In this document: piece by piece, positions 37,480 to 47,420 of the stretch
How the letters are laid out: each line of letters begins with the position of its first letter
How positions within the stretch are numbered: the stretch's first letter is position 1
DNA from: Plectrocnemia conspersa
Lineage: Eukaryota > Arthropoda > Insecta > Trichoptera > Polycentropodidae
Assembly (NCBI GenBank): GCA_009617715.1
Contig: VTFK01000036.1
Span: 990,111 to 1,054,110 of the forward strand
Reading direction: 5' to 3'
Length of the DNA: 64,000 nt
The notes under the pieces: model-generated
The model's database searches: none
What the model was told of the DNA's origin: nothing
The model's input: only the letters and a program-made list of their open reading frames with translations
Position numbers and translations under genes: made by a program

Positions 37480-37970
37480 AGCAAATAAAACACACTTTTC
37501 ACATATTATGATCTATGGGTCTACGAGGAATTTGTTTCTAGGTCACACATCCACGTGTACATAAATATATAATAACAACATATTTAATTAGATCCGATGT
37601 TGTCATTGCTTCTCATCGAATGGCTCAATCAACCCTCGCATCGATGTAAATAATTGGGATATCCAAACTTACGACCTTCCCTTTACGATTCTTTGTGCTC
37701 TCGGAACTTATTGAATCACCCACCGGTCGTTAACGCTTTAACAGATTTCCTCTCGTTGTGCGAGAGATAAAAAGTTATTTGTCGCAGCAGTCGGAGGAGT
37801 TGGTTTTTCTTTTCGTTCGTTTTTTTATGACCGACGACCCTTTCTGGTCGAGTGCCCCATCAGAAGCTCGAATTGCCCCTGAAGGTGTCTTGTGAATATT
37901 AAAACGTACCATTGAGCAGCCAGCCGGCGAGTTGTGATAGAATTCAATATGCACCAGACGTAAAATTTTA
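37480..37970. promoter_or_regulatory. CpG-containing island
   Basis: About 490 bp of balanced sequence, including CATCGATG, CACCGGTCGTTAACG and a short inverted repeat CTCTCGTTGTGCGAGAG (37751-37767). No coding domain. Likely a conserved regulatory element. Confidence 0.35.
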
Positions 37971-39404
37971 TTTCGATTGCCAAAAAGAAAAACTTTACAT
38001 TGGATTGGTTTGTTTGAAATGTCAGATTTTAAGTTTAATTTTCTGATTGCGGGGAAAAAAGTGATTGTTGTAAACTTGCTTTATAGATTAAAGTTAAAGA
38101 TATGAATATGCGAAATATACTGTCGCAAATCTGGCATTATTATTTTTTTTTCAGTGAAAACAATTCATGTTATCAAATTGTTTTATGTAGAAGAATGAAG
38201 AAAATAGCTACAAATAATTTGTAAGTATATATAATATATTATATATAGGCAGTGAGGGTTTAACTATATGTACGTATATATGAAGAGAATAAAAACATAA
38301 TAATATTGTTCTTGTAAAATAATATAAATCTTATAATTATATAACTGATCCTAAATGGACCTTATCTAAAGCTTTTATCTCATTAGAAATATTTAAAGAA
38401 CAACATTTATATTTGAATAAGACTCAATTATTAATAGTTGTAGCTTATGTTTTAAAATGAACGCCAATGTATTTATGTTTATTTATACATTAAAGACATT
38501 TTTTTGCTTCTATGAATTTTGTTTGAAGCATATTTGTTATTGGCAGAGATCTAAATTATTATTTACTGTTAAGAAAATTAAGTTGAATTTTAAACAAAAA
38601 TCTTACATTTCATATGTACTAATTAAAGTTTTTCACAGGTGTTATAAAATACGATTTTTATATATTGTATATTAAATTATATCAAAATACTTCGGTTATT
38701 TTTTATGTGTAATTTGATATAAGGGACATTATGGATAAATTCTGTGTATGGTGAAAAATCTAATAATAAGACCCTATGTCATTTTGTAATACTTTTAGAT
38801 ATTTTAATAATAAAGAGTACAATTGACACAAATGTGTTTTCCTCCAAATACAGAATTCTAACCTCACATAGTATTTCTTAAATAAATATGTATATACGAT
38901 ACAAATATTAATCTAAGAAATATGATATTATTTTTATTAAAAATACAGGATAGACAAAAATAACGCGCATTATTAATTAATTTTTATAAAATATATATTG
39001 CCTGATAAATAAACATTTTATATTTTATCCATCCTGTACATAAGTTAATGCAATTTTATAAATAATTTTATTGCACATATCTAAAAACTGCATCACTCTT
39101 CAATTAATGAATATAAAAATAGTTTACTTTTCTTATAACTAAATATTGTATTAAATTCTTAATTGTTTTATTAGTCTTATCTATTTAAAAAAATAGTGAT
39201 GCATTTTTTGTTATTTTACTGTTGTTTTATACACTAAATGAGCAAAAAAAGTGAGCCTATCTAAAAATATTTTTTTGCTCATCTGTATATATGATACATA
39301 TTTTCAAATTTCAAAGTTAAATATAATAAAAAAATGCAGATCAAAGTTACAAAACTATTGAAATATAGATTGTTAGAAAAGTTTAAAGCTATATATTATG
39401 GCGT
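37971..39404. other. AT-rich tract, no gene
   Basis: Nothing gene-like. A short inverted repeat ATGAGCAAAAAAA ... TTTTTTTGCTCAT (39238-39283) is present. Confidence 0.6.
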
Positions 39405-39610
39405 AAGTCCAAAAAAGAACCAACCCTATTTGGCATGCATTCATGTAGAAGTGGTGCACTCAAGTGCAGGTACACTCCAGAGGCTTGCAACAGGCTTCTG
39501 GTCCTAGAAAATGTTCGATTCAAATGCAAAATAGAGATAAAATGTTCAATGTCCATTTTCTAATCTAATGTGGTATATGTTACCATAGAACTAATATCTT
39601 ATTGAGGTAA
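39405..39610 (+). mobile_element. Probable tRNA-related SINE, second type
   Basis: AGAAGTGGTGCACTCAAGTG (39447-39466) could be an A-box region. It is followed by an anticodon-arm-like inverted pair CCAGAGGC ... GGCTTCTGG (39477-39501) and a B-box-like GTTCGATTCAAATGC (39518-39532). Body and A-rich tail follow to about 39630. It differs from the SINE family elsewhere in the window. It is a single copy here, so the assignment is tentative. Confidence 0.45.
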
Positions 39611-40010
39611 TATTGTACGAAAAAAAAAATCCTACGCATTTGGGTAGTATTTTTCTGGTATATTATGTTGTTGATCTGTTGTTAGAAATTTGTGTTTTAA
39701 AGCAAAAATTCAAATTTGTGAAACGTGCTTATATCATAATATATTACATAATAAAATAATAATTAAAAATAGTTAAGAAAATTTTATAATATAATAAAAT
39801 TATATATATATTCATAATATATATTTTGGTTATCATTTTTTCGATTTAATAAAACTAAGATCATTCTATGTATTGAATATGAGTGAATCACTAAGAATTA
39901 CGTGTTCTAAAAAATAATCATATAATAATAAAAATCTATTAATGTCATAGGTTTGATATTATTTTATGAAAAAATCAGCTAGCAAAATTACATGGGGGAT
40001 GATTAGTAAT
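39611..40010. other. AT-rich tract, no gene
   Basis: Nothing recognised. Confidence 0.65.
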
Positions 40011-40014
40011 GGGT

Positions 40015-40420
40015 GAAAACTATTTTGTCTTCCATACTATTATATCATATGTGTGGTAAACCTTTCTTTCGGTAATTCGGATGTTATCTTCGATCAATTA
40101 CCGCTTCTCACCTGTTCCTATAACAAACAAATTAATAAATACAATTATACGCGTTTCATCACAACATAATAAATGTATTATTCGTATACGAATAATTAAC
40201 ACGCAAAATATCATTACATTAAGAAATACATGTGTGTATTTTACGAGCGTAATTTGTTGTATTTACAGTGAAAACATTCGTAGAGATTCGATGAAATCGA
40301 GAGAACAATTTGCAAACGAAACAACATTATTTTCCGTTGCGCAACAATTTGATTACGATGTTGTTTGTTTATCAAAGCCGTTGTTTATTTGCACAAATAA
40401 TTGTGGATAATTAATATTGT
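40015..40420. promoter_or_regulatory. Open, complex, CpG-containing patch
   Basis: A 109-codon frame (40081-40410) stays open here, the longest that is not repeat- or LINE-related. Its translation is cysteine- and isoleucine-rich with no domain I know. The DNA carries sites such as TTGCGCAA (C/EBP-like, 40338-40345), ATTCGTATACGAAT (a 14-bp palindrome, 40179-40192) and AATAAATG. I favour a conserved non-coding element, with a small unknown protein as the alternative. Confidence 0.3.
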
Positions 40421-40715
40421 ATCTACTTTAATGGTACATAAATATTTTAAGTCTTAATATTTTGTAAAAAAATGCCAACGTGGGTTTTACATTTTTAATA
40501 GGCTCTCTGATTTAATTAAGATATTGGGACATTTTCTATCGTTTATATATTCTGTTTGATATACTAAACATCAGAAAGTCATTTGAGTTACATAAGAACA
40601 TTATGTCTAAGCCTTAAAAAGCACTTAAACACAAGTAAAAAAAGGTTCACTTGTAAATTTAAAAGCTTTAATATAAATTTATCAAATTAAAATAGTACTT
40701 ATCACGATATTTATA
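40421..40715. other. AT-rich spacer
   Basis: Nothing recognised. Confidence 0.65.
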
Positions 40716-41290
40716 TAGGGTTATCCCGAAATTAAAATTTTGACAGTTATTCGTTAGTATATATTGACACCTTAATAGGTGTTTTGTAATGAATATGTTG
40801 ATGCACATCTGTCTACTGTGCTTCAGAATTTTTACCAAATAAAAACATTGCATGTTATAAAACATATTGAAAAAATCGGCAACTACGGCCACTAAAGACA
40901 TTTGTGAAGTAATTGATAATTTATTATATATCTGTAAATGGCAAAGATGCTTTAAACATATTCGAACTGAAAATTACGATATCGAGAATAGTTCTAGATG
41001 TGGGAGATCAGCAACGATAGTCGATGATGTCCTGGCTGCAAAAACAGAGACAAATCCTACTCAAACAATCATTAGCTGGCAGAGAATATTAATCAGTCTG
41101 ATTATATATTATAGTATATAGACACATTAAGAAGATTAGGAGGTTTAAAGACAATGTATATAGGTTTTACATGAATTGAACAAAAAAAAAAAACAAGTTA
41201 GCGTATATCCGCTTTCTGGATCTCGAGCTGATCGTCTTTTATACAATAACAATCGTCGTAGAAGACAATGTGTGCTTATTCCATAGTAAG
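40716..41290 (+). mobile_element. mariner transposon relic
   Basis: The left end TAGGGTTATCCCGAAATTA at 40715-40733 resembles mariner termini (TTAGGTTGTCCCAAAAGT type). The N-terminal half of a mariner transposase follows. The right end and catalytic domain are missing, so the element is 3'-truncated or internally deleted. The exact right boundary is unclear; the last recognisable block is near 41280. Confidence 0.8.
40867..41290 (+). pseudogene. mariner transposase N-terminal relic
   Basis: The mariner transposase binds the terminal repeats through two helix-turn-helix motifs and catalyses cut-and-paste transposition at TA. The frame from 40867 reads KKSATTATKDICEV, matching the KKSAAEAHRML start. 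It continues with WQRCFKHIRTENYDIEN, matching (C)xxWFxRFKSGDFDxED, then RCGRSATIVDDVLAA, matching RSGRPxxxDDDxLxA, and ETNPTQTI. A frame change leads to HLRRLGG-like residues and VLHELN (41158-41175), matching WVPHELN. A further frame gives LLYNNNRRRR near 41236-41265, resembling the WxLYDNxxRxxxW block after the first catalytic Asp. The DDE triad is not preserved. Several frameshifts show a dead copy. Confidence 0.85.
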
Positions 41291-42242
41291 TATGCCTATT
41301 CTATAGTATATTTAAAATTTGTTTTTTGGGAAAATGGCTTTGCCGCTTAGTTTCGTCGCCATTTTGCCACCAAGTCATCTCATCGAATCGTTTAAGTATA
41401 TAACATATATTTATAAGTTAAAAAGTTATACAATATCAAAAAACTTTTTTTTTCAATGTATAAACAAACTAACATTTTTTTATACCAAATTATTTTTAAG
41501 AAAAATTCGGTAAATTTATTATGTTTAAAATTATAATTATATGTTTTTAGAGAATAACAAATATTTTTTTTGATAATTAAGTATATTTTTATCACTAAAA
41601 TAAAAAAGCTCATCAAATAACTAAAGAAGCAATAATGATTACTAAATGTTTTGTTGAAGTAAAAGTGTTTTTTTATTGTAAATTCAGTGTTATTTGATAT
41701 TGTACAGTGCTAAAATAATGATAATGCTATAATAATAAAATTTATTTACAGTAGAAAAGTGTAAGTCAAGATACAAAGGTTTATGTAAAAAATGTAACAA
41801 ATTTGTGTATAAAGCAATACAAAAATAAAAAAAATATTTAGTAAGAATATGAAATGAAAAAAGCATTTTTTGAAATAATTATTTTGGTTAAAATAAACTA
41901 TTTCCATCAGTTAAAATCTTACTTTAATGATAAAATAGTCTGGTAGAAAAACGGCAAATATATATAAGATCCAATAGAAATAAATATGAATATAATTTAT
42001 ATTCAATTTCTTTAGTTATTGCTATCAAAATATTATTTTGTTATTAAATAAATTGTTAAAGGTCATAGCGAGGGATGTTTACAAAGTTCAAGGGATTTCA
42101 ATTTGCTGTTGAATAATAATTTTGAAGCCATGAAAGACGCGTTTAATTTACAAAGAGCAATCATTTTCTTCTTATGAAAGAAGACTTTAAGACCTCTGAA
42201 ATCATTTTGTGTTCACTGGCTTTTCTTAGTAAGTCTTCTAAT
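41291..42242. other. AT-rich tract, no gene
   Basis: A small balanced patch at 41325-41395 follows the mariner relic and could be part of it. Otherwise nothing recognised. Confidence 0.55.
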
Positions 42243-44322
42243 AAGGCGTTTCTCAACCGGTATCTACGTGGTCCCCATGGGACCACAGAACAAGGCACAA
42301 GACAAAAATCAACTTTTGGAGAGATCTAGCAAGATCTAGGGGAGTCACAGTCAAAATAAAATAATAAAAATATTATATGTAAATAATATTCAAAAGTAAA
42401 GCTAAAATGTTTTAATTTGTCATCATTTAGTAAGTAAAGACAGGTCGATTCATGCACGTGTTCCTAAAATGTGAAGAATCTTTTATGTTTTCGTAAAGCT
42501 TATTAATATTGAATCTTAGTCGGTTAAAGGTGCGGAACAAGAAAAGACGTCAATTGTCTCAATCTTTGGATAAAGAATTTTTTTACAGGTTGTAAGCTTT
42601 TATATTTTTTCAAATTAAATTATCTATACTGTATTATTATTAAATACAGTGAGAAATAATTATTATGATAATTTTTATAAAAATAAAAATACTATTTTAG
42701 ATAAATTCTATATTAACAAACGATGGCATGCCACCATATAAGTTACAAAAAAAAATTAAAAATCGTAAACTTTAAAAAGCATCAAGAATTTTTTTATTAT
42801 AAGCATTTAATGAAAGATCAACGAAAATTGACAATGGTTTAATTGTTTCCTTTGAGATTTCACAGTTAATTGCAAAAGTCGGAAGAGAATATACTATTAC
42901 ATAATCTTTGATTTTGTCAGCAGTGTTATTTTAAGGGTCATGAATTAGGGTTCAAATATAATCACTCAAGTAATTCCTTTGCGCAATTCTTCAGTATCGA
43001 TCAAATGGCAGATGACGTGGAACAATAACTAATTGCTTATTTGTAAGCTAAGAAGTTTGACTAATGGCATATGTTAGATTTTGATATAATAACAAGCCCA
43101 TTGAAGAAATGTTTTTTGCCAGAAAATTTAAAACTGACTAAAAATAAAACGATGTATCAAAAAGTTAAAAAAAATAGAGAAAAAATATCCCGCTTGAAAA
43201 TATATTAGCTTGTGCAACCCATGAAGCTGCTTTAATGGTTGGAAAATATCGAGGATTTATTGCATATCTGGAAAATTATATGCCAAATATTTTTTGCATA
43301 CACTGCGTAATCAGTCATCAACATTTAGTTGCAAAAAGGTTGCCTCTCCTAATATTGTTATAAAACCAATATATTTAATTGAAATAAGTACACTATGATT
43401 TTTACGACAACTCTGTGAGGAAAACAAAGAAAATTTTGAGCGCCTTCTATTTATATAACACATAGAAGTTCGTTGGCTATCGAAGGGTAATTGTCTTAAT
43501 TGCGTTGTTGTATTGTATAATTTGTGAAAAGATGGTTGGTGTATATATTTAAAAACGTTAATTTGTTAAACAAACAGTTACAAGAAAAATAATGTAATAT
43601 CATAAACATGTAAGAAAGCACTAAATTGCTTTCCATGGAAAGCGCAATCTTTTCAAAATTAATATTGGATGTTGTGAGTCATCACAATTTTCATCATTGC
43701 CCACTATTGACAATGAAGTACAATATGATGATCTTTATATACATTTATTGACGATTTGAAGCAGCTTTATGATGATTTGGTAGTTAGATTTAATGATATT
43801 ATAAATATTCCGTATTGGGTGGTAAATGCTATTGATATAAATATCAAACTACAAGAAAGTGTTACAGATCTGCAAAGTGCGATTTAAACTAAATAAAAAT
43901 AATTTATGAATAAGCACTGAAATCGCGAGAACATTTTCACACCTCTGAAAGAGAGCTGGATTATATTTCATTGCATTTCCCTACATCTTGTCTCGTTGAA
44001 TCTGGATTTTGTAGCGTTATGCATCTCCTCGCAAAAGCTCGTAAGCGTATTGATGTTGTGAATACAGGAGATCTTTGTTTGTCGCTGACAACATTGCAAC
44101 CAGATATCAATAAACTTGCCAGTTTGTATCAGGCACAATCACAATAAAGCGAACTTTCAATTAATATTTATTTTGCTTTTGATAAATAATATATTATATA
44201 TTTTGTTATATTATAATAAACGGTATATTTTTTAAAGATAAAATTTTAAATATTTTTTGAGCAAATATTATGGGGAGGAGGGCAAAAAAAATATTAAACT
44301 TAGAAGAGGCCCGAAAACGCCG
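42243..44322 (+). mobile_element. hAT transposon relic (ZBED5/SCAND3-like lineage)
   Basis: The left terminus reads AAGGCGTTTCTCAACCGG (42243-42260), close to the CAGTGTTTCTCAACC ends of this hAT group. The right end CCCGAAAACGCCGTT (44310-44324) is a shortened reverse complement (AACGGCGTTTTCGGG). Between them lie recognisable blocks of a hAT transposase. The 8-bp target duplication is not clearly preserved (about 5 of 8 positions match). Size is about 2.1 kb. The element is flanked by AT-rich DNA and is inactive. Confidence 0.82.
42860..44147 (+). pseudogene. hAT transposase relic
   Basis: A hAT DDE transposase of the kind domesticated in vertebrates as ZBED5/SCAND3/FAM200. Visible in order are AQFFSIDQMADDVE (42979-43020; family SRRIDEMAEDVE), LACATHEAALMVGKYRGFI (43205-43261; family CTDGAPSMVGRYRGF), IFCIHCVISHQHLVAKR, LRQLCEENKENFERLL (43402-43449) and HIEVRWLSKGNCL (from 43459; family HTEVRWLSKGACL). 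The C-terminal dimerisation block has VESGFCSVMHLLAKARKRID (about 43999-44058) and ends LASLYQAQSQ before a TAA at 44145-44147. The Asp of the CTDGA motif is His. Stops and frameshifts occur throughout, and the N-terminal BED finger region is unrecognisable. The family call is firm and the copy is dead. Confidence 0.87.
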
Positions 44323-44875
44323 TTATAAATCTTAAACTACAATAAAGTTGTCGCAATTTATAGTTTTATATATAAGTTGATAATATATATATATATATTG
44401 AATCCTAAGTCAGATACGTTTTTAATTATTTTAAAATAAAATAATATTTTAGTTATATATATTGTATTATAATAAACTGTGAAATTTACTCTACAACAAC
44501 ACACTTTCATCTAGAATATTTCTTTCAAAAAAAATAATAAATTAGTATATGAATATAGTGAATAGTCCTAAATGAAAATGAAAATTTTACAAAATATAAA
44601 ATCCTTATCGAAAATATATTACTAATTTAGGAAACCACTTATATATAATGTGTATTTAAACAAAATGTATAAAAAATTCTTCTCGCGTATTGTATTTTAT
44701 ATTAGTGTACCAGGATCAAATTTTCTCTTAAAAAAGGTTTAAGCAATCCATTACAAAAATCAATTTTTTATTACTTTTGCTTGTGTATATTTTTTTCATC
44801 CGCATGTGTGACTCATTGCTCTTTTTTCGTATATATTTTTTTGTTACAAATGCCTCTGCGGTTTATTTTTTTTAA
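44323..44875. other. AT-rich tract, no gene
   Basis: Nothing recognised. Confidence 0.65.
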
Positions 44876-44879
44876 AGAA

Positions 44880-45190
44880 TAGCGGGACCCGTACGTTATA
44901 ATGGCCATTACGTCAAACGAGCTTTTAATTCTTTCCATTTTTGGACATGGTTTTGTACGTACACACAAACGTATAACATTATAAATTGACATAAGCTCGC
45001 TATAAACGCGTGAATCTAAATATAGTCTAAAATTGGATTATAAAGATAAAAATAAATTACATTATAGAAGAAAAAAATGCAAGTCAGCGCTCCGACTCTT
45101 TGCCTCTAGTTGATATGAACTTTCCGAGCTTAAAAGCTTGCAATCCCGTTTTTATGGTCACGTTCGGAACTATTGACTATATGGAGTTGA
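44880..45190. promoter_or_regulatory. CpG-containing patch with homeodomain-like palindrome
   Basis: It contains the 12-bp perfect palindrome TAATGGCCATTA (44899-44910), two inverted homeodomain core sites, plus several TACGT motifs. No coding signal. A small enhancer is inferred. Confidence 0.3.
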
Positions 45191-45570
45191 TTGAATTTAT
45201 ACGCATGTATATAATTGGTTTTGAGTAAATACATTTAAGGGTGAAAATATTATACGGTCCAAGTGCAATGATTAAAAAAGACTGGTCTTTAAAATCTTAA
45301 CGACTTAAGAAGCATACAATTATGCGGGCTTAATTAATTTTAGTACGCGGAAAACATTCTTGTTTATTTAATGCCTTTGATCATTCTTTAGTCACAGTAT
45401 AATGTCAACATGATGCTGTGTGATTATTTGTACCTCTATGATATTAAAGTTTGCACTGTAGCCTCAAAGCTTAAAGTGGAGTTATAGCTACTGTTCTTTT
45501 TTCGATTTTTATATATTTAGTTTTTCTTTCAGTTTTTTTATTTTTTTGCAAATTTGCATCAAGTGTAATA
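45191..45570. other. AT-rich spacer
   Basis: Nothing recognised. Confidence 0.65.
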
Positions 45571-45680
45571 AAAAAATATTAGTATATTTTAATAACCAGC
45601 ACACATTGTTAAAAAATATTAGTATATTTTAATAACCAGCACAAAAACAAGTGTTTGTGTTGGTTATTAAAATATACTAA
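45571..45680. repeat. Direct plus inverted repeat cluster
   Basis: A 33-bp block (AAAAAATATTAGTATATTTT then AATAACCAGCACA) occurs exactly twice, at 45571-45603 and 45611-45643. A 25-bp inverted copy with one mismatch lies at 45656-45680. Copy two and the inverted copy form a long hairpin with a 12-nt loop. This could arise by template switching or be the footprint of a foldback element. Confidence 0.9.
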
Positions 45681-46035
45681 TGATACTATTTTCCTCTAAC
45701 ATTATGAATGTTTAGTTCCGAAACAGACTTTGCTGATTTAAATTTGCAGTAAACTGCATTTACAGTGTACAGATTTATCAATTTATCACGCTAATAATTT
45801 AACTCTAAAATAAAATAACTTTCGGCGAATAAGAAACAATTTGTTGAAGAGTACTGAAATACTGTCATTTTTTTTATTTTGGAAGACATTAACGAGTTGT
45901 TTTTAAATTATTATCGGAATTATTGCTAATAAATATTAATTAAGTTTGTAAGTTAATAGGATTTTCATTCTTAAATTCTATATTTTAAAATAGACCACTG
46001 TTCACTTTGTGAGTTTATTGTTTATTTTAAAAACG
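45681..46035. other. AT-rich spacer
   Basis: Nothing recognised. Confidence 0.65.
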
Positions 46036-46039
46036 TGAT

Positions 46040-46320
46040 ACTATCTCGCTATGGTGAACAAAGTGCATTCGGCGAGCAAGTTTTGCTCGCGTCTTATTAA
46101 ATATTCTTCGGTAAATTGTTTCTCTAGTAGCGAAAGACAAATAATGGCTGGGAAAATGGGAACTGTGCGGGAAAACGAAAAGTCGCCGGAAGCTTAGTTT
46201 TCCGAGCGCAAAACTCGACGGTTGCCTCTTCCGGCGTCTTGCAGTAAAAGATACGACCGGCTGTATGAAAAAAATACGTTTTTTTACTCTTGCACCGGTA
46301 GTTGTAACGGCAAACAGGTT
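46040..46320. promoter_or_regulatory. CpG-containing island
   Basis: Balanced composition with CGCCGGAAGC, a related CTTCCGGCGTC about 30 bp on (46173-46239, inverted CCGGAAG/CTTCCGG, an ETS-type core) and CACCGG. No coding domain. Promoter or enhancer inferred. Confidence 0.35.
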
Positions 46321-46975
46321 TTATACTTTTTCAGTCTATTTTCACCGAGTTAAAATTAAAAACGTGACAAATTATAATTTTTTTGGGATTATTTTAACAT
46401 TTTTTTTTAATTAAATATAATACACAAATAACACAAAATGTTTCTGTTAAAAATCATATTAGACCGTTTAAGATCGTTGATATATCATGAAACATTATAG
46501 TTATGAAAACAATAATTTTAATGAATAATTTCAATGTTATAACAATAATAAAATGAGCAAATTTAACGTTTAAGTCTTGTAGATCCACGATAGTAAATAT
46601 TAGCTGAATTGTTTTTAAAAATTACTAACAATATAACTACTTAGTATTTATAATATCATTCTATGAATGAGAAAAAAGTATTTTAATATGCTTAAAAAAT
46701 ATAAAAAAATGATCTGATTAAAAATCATTTAATTTAATTAAATTTCATTATTTAATGCATTATCTTTTAATGCTGTTTAACAAACTTGAATTTTATGACA
46801 GTATCAATGTATATTTATACTAAATTCTAAATCGCCAGATTGTTAAAAAAATATTAAATATATAGTCTTTTAATATTTATTATTGAATAACATAAATTTA
46901 TTTAACTTCAATAACAATCTATCATATCTATTTGATTCATATACACATAGAACGAGACTATTATTAGCTCAACTT
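46321..46975. other. AT-rich tract, no gene
   Basis: Nothing recognised. Confidence 0.65.
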
Positions 46976-46979
46976 ATCT

Positions 46980-47420
46980 GTTAATTTGCACCACAAGTGT
47001 GAAGTGCACAATATTGGACGTTTGCCAAATTCAACAATCGCCATAGACATTCTCACACCATACCCTCACATTCATCGAACTGTTATTACCCTCTCTATAA
47101 TGATTTCCCATGAGGAAATTTATTAATTTTATACACATAATATGTATAATCACGAAAAACGTGGCGGGTGTACCAAATCGATCACATTTTGGTCCTTTGA
47201 GGCCATAAAATATTAGGTGACTTATAATAAAATATTTTTCGAGTTTCCTTGGCGTGAAGGCCGTCGCGTGTCGCAAAAATGGCTTCAAAGATAGGCCTCG
47301 GGTAAATACCTTATACGTGTAAGGCTTTTAAGGCTTCCGAGGAATTAAATCGTATTCATTTGTCACGTCCAATTTTGTTAGCATCCCTGTGACTTAACGC
47401 CCAGGTCGTGTCTTTACGAT
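46980..47420. promoter_or_regulatory. CpG-containing island
   Basis: Balanced composition across about 440 bp, including GTGTAAGGCTTTTAAGGC and GGCCGTCGCGTGTCGC. A reverse-strand 85-codon frame (47031-47288) is open but has no recognisable domain. Conserved non-coding DNA is the likeliest reading. Confidence 0.3.

Noticed and set aside
42243..42262. Common origin of the TIR element at 1667 and the hAT relic because both start ATAAGGCGTT
   Set aside because: Similarity stops after ten bases, and the first element lacks an 8-bp target duplication.
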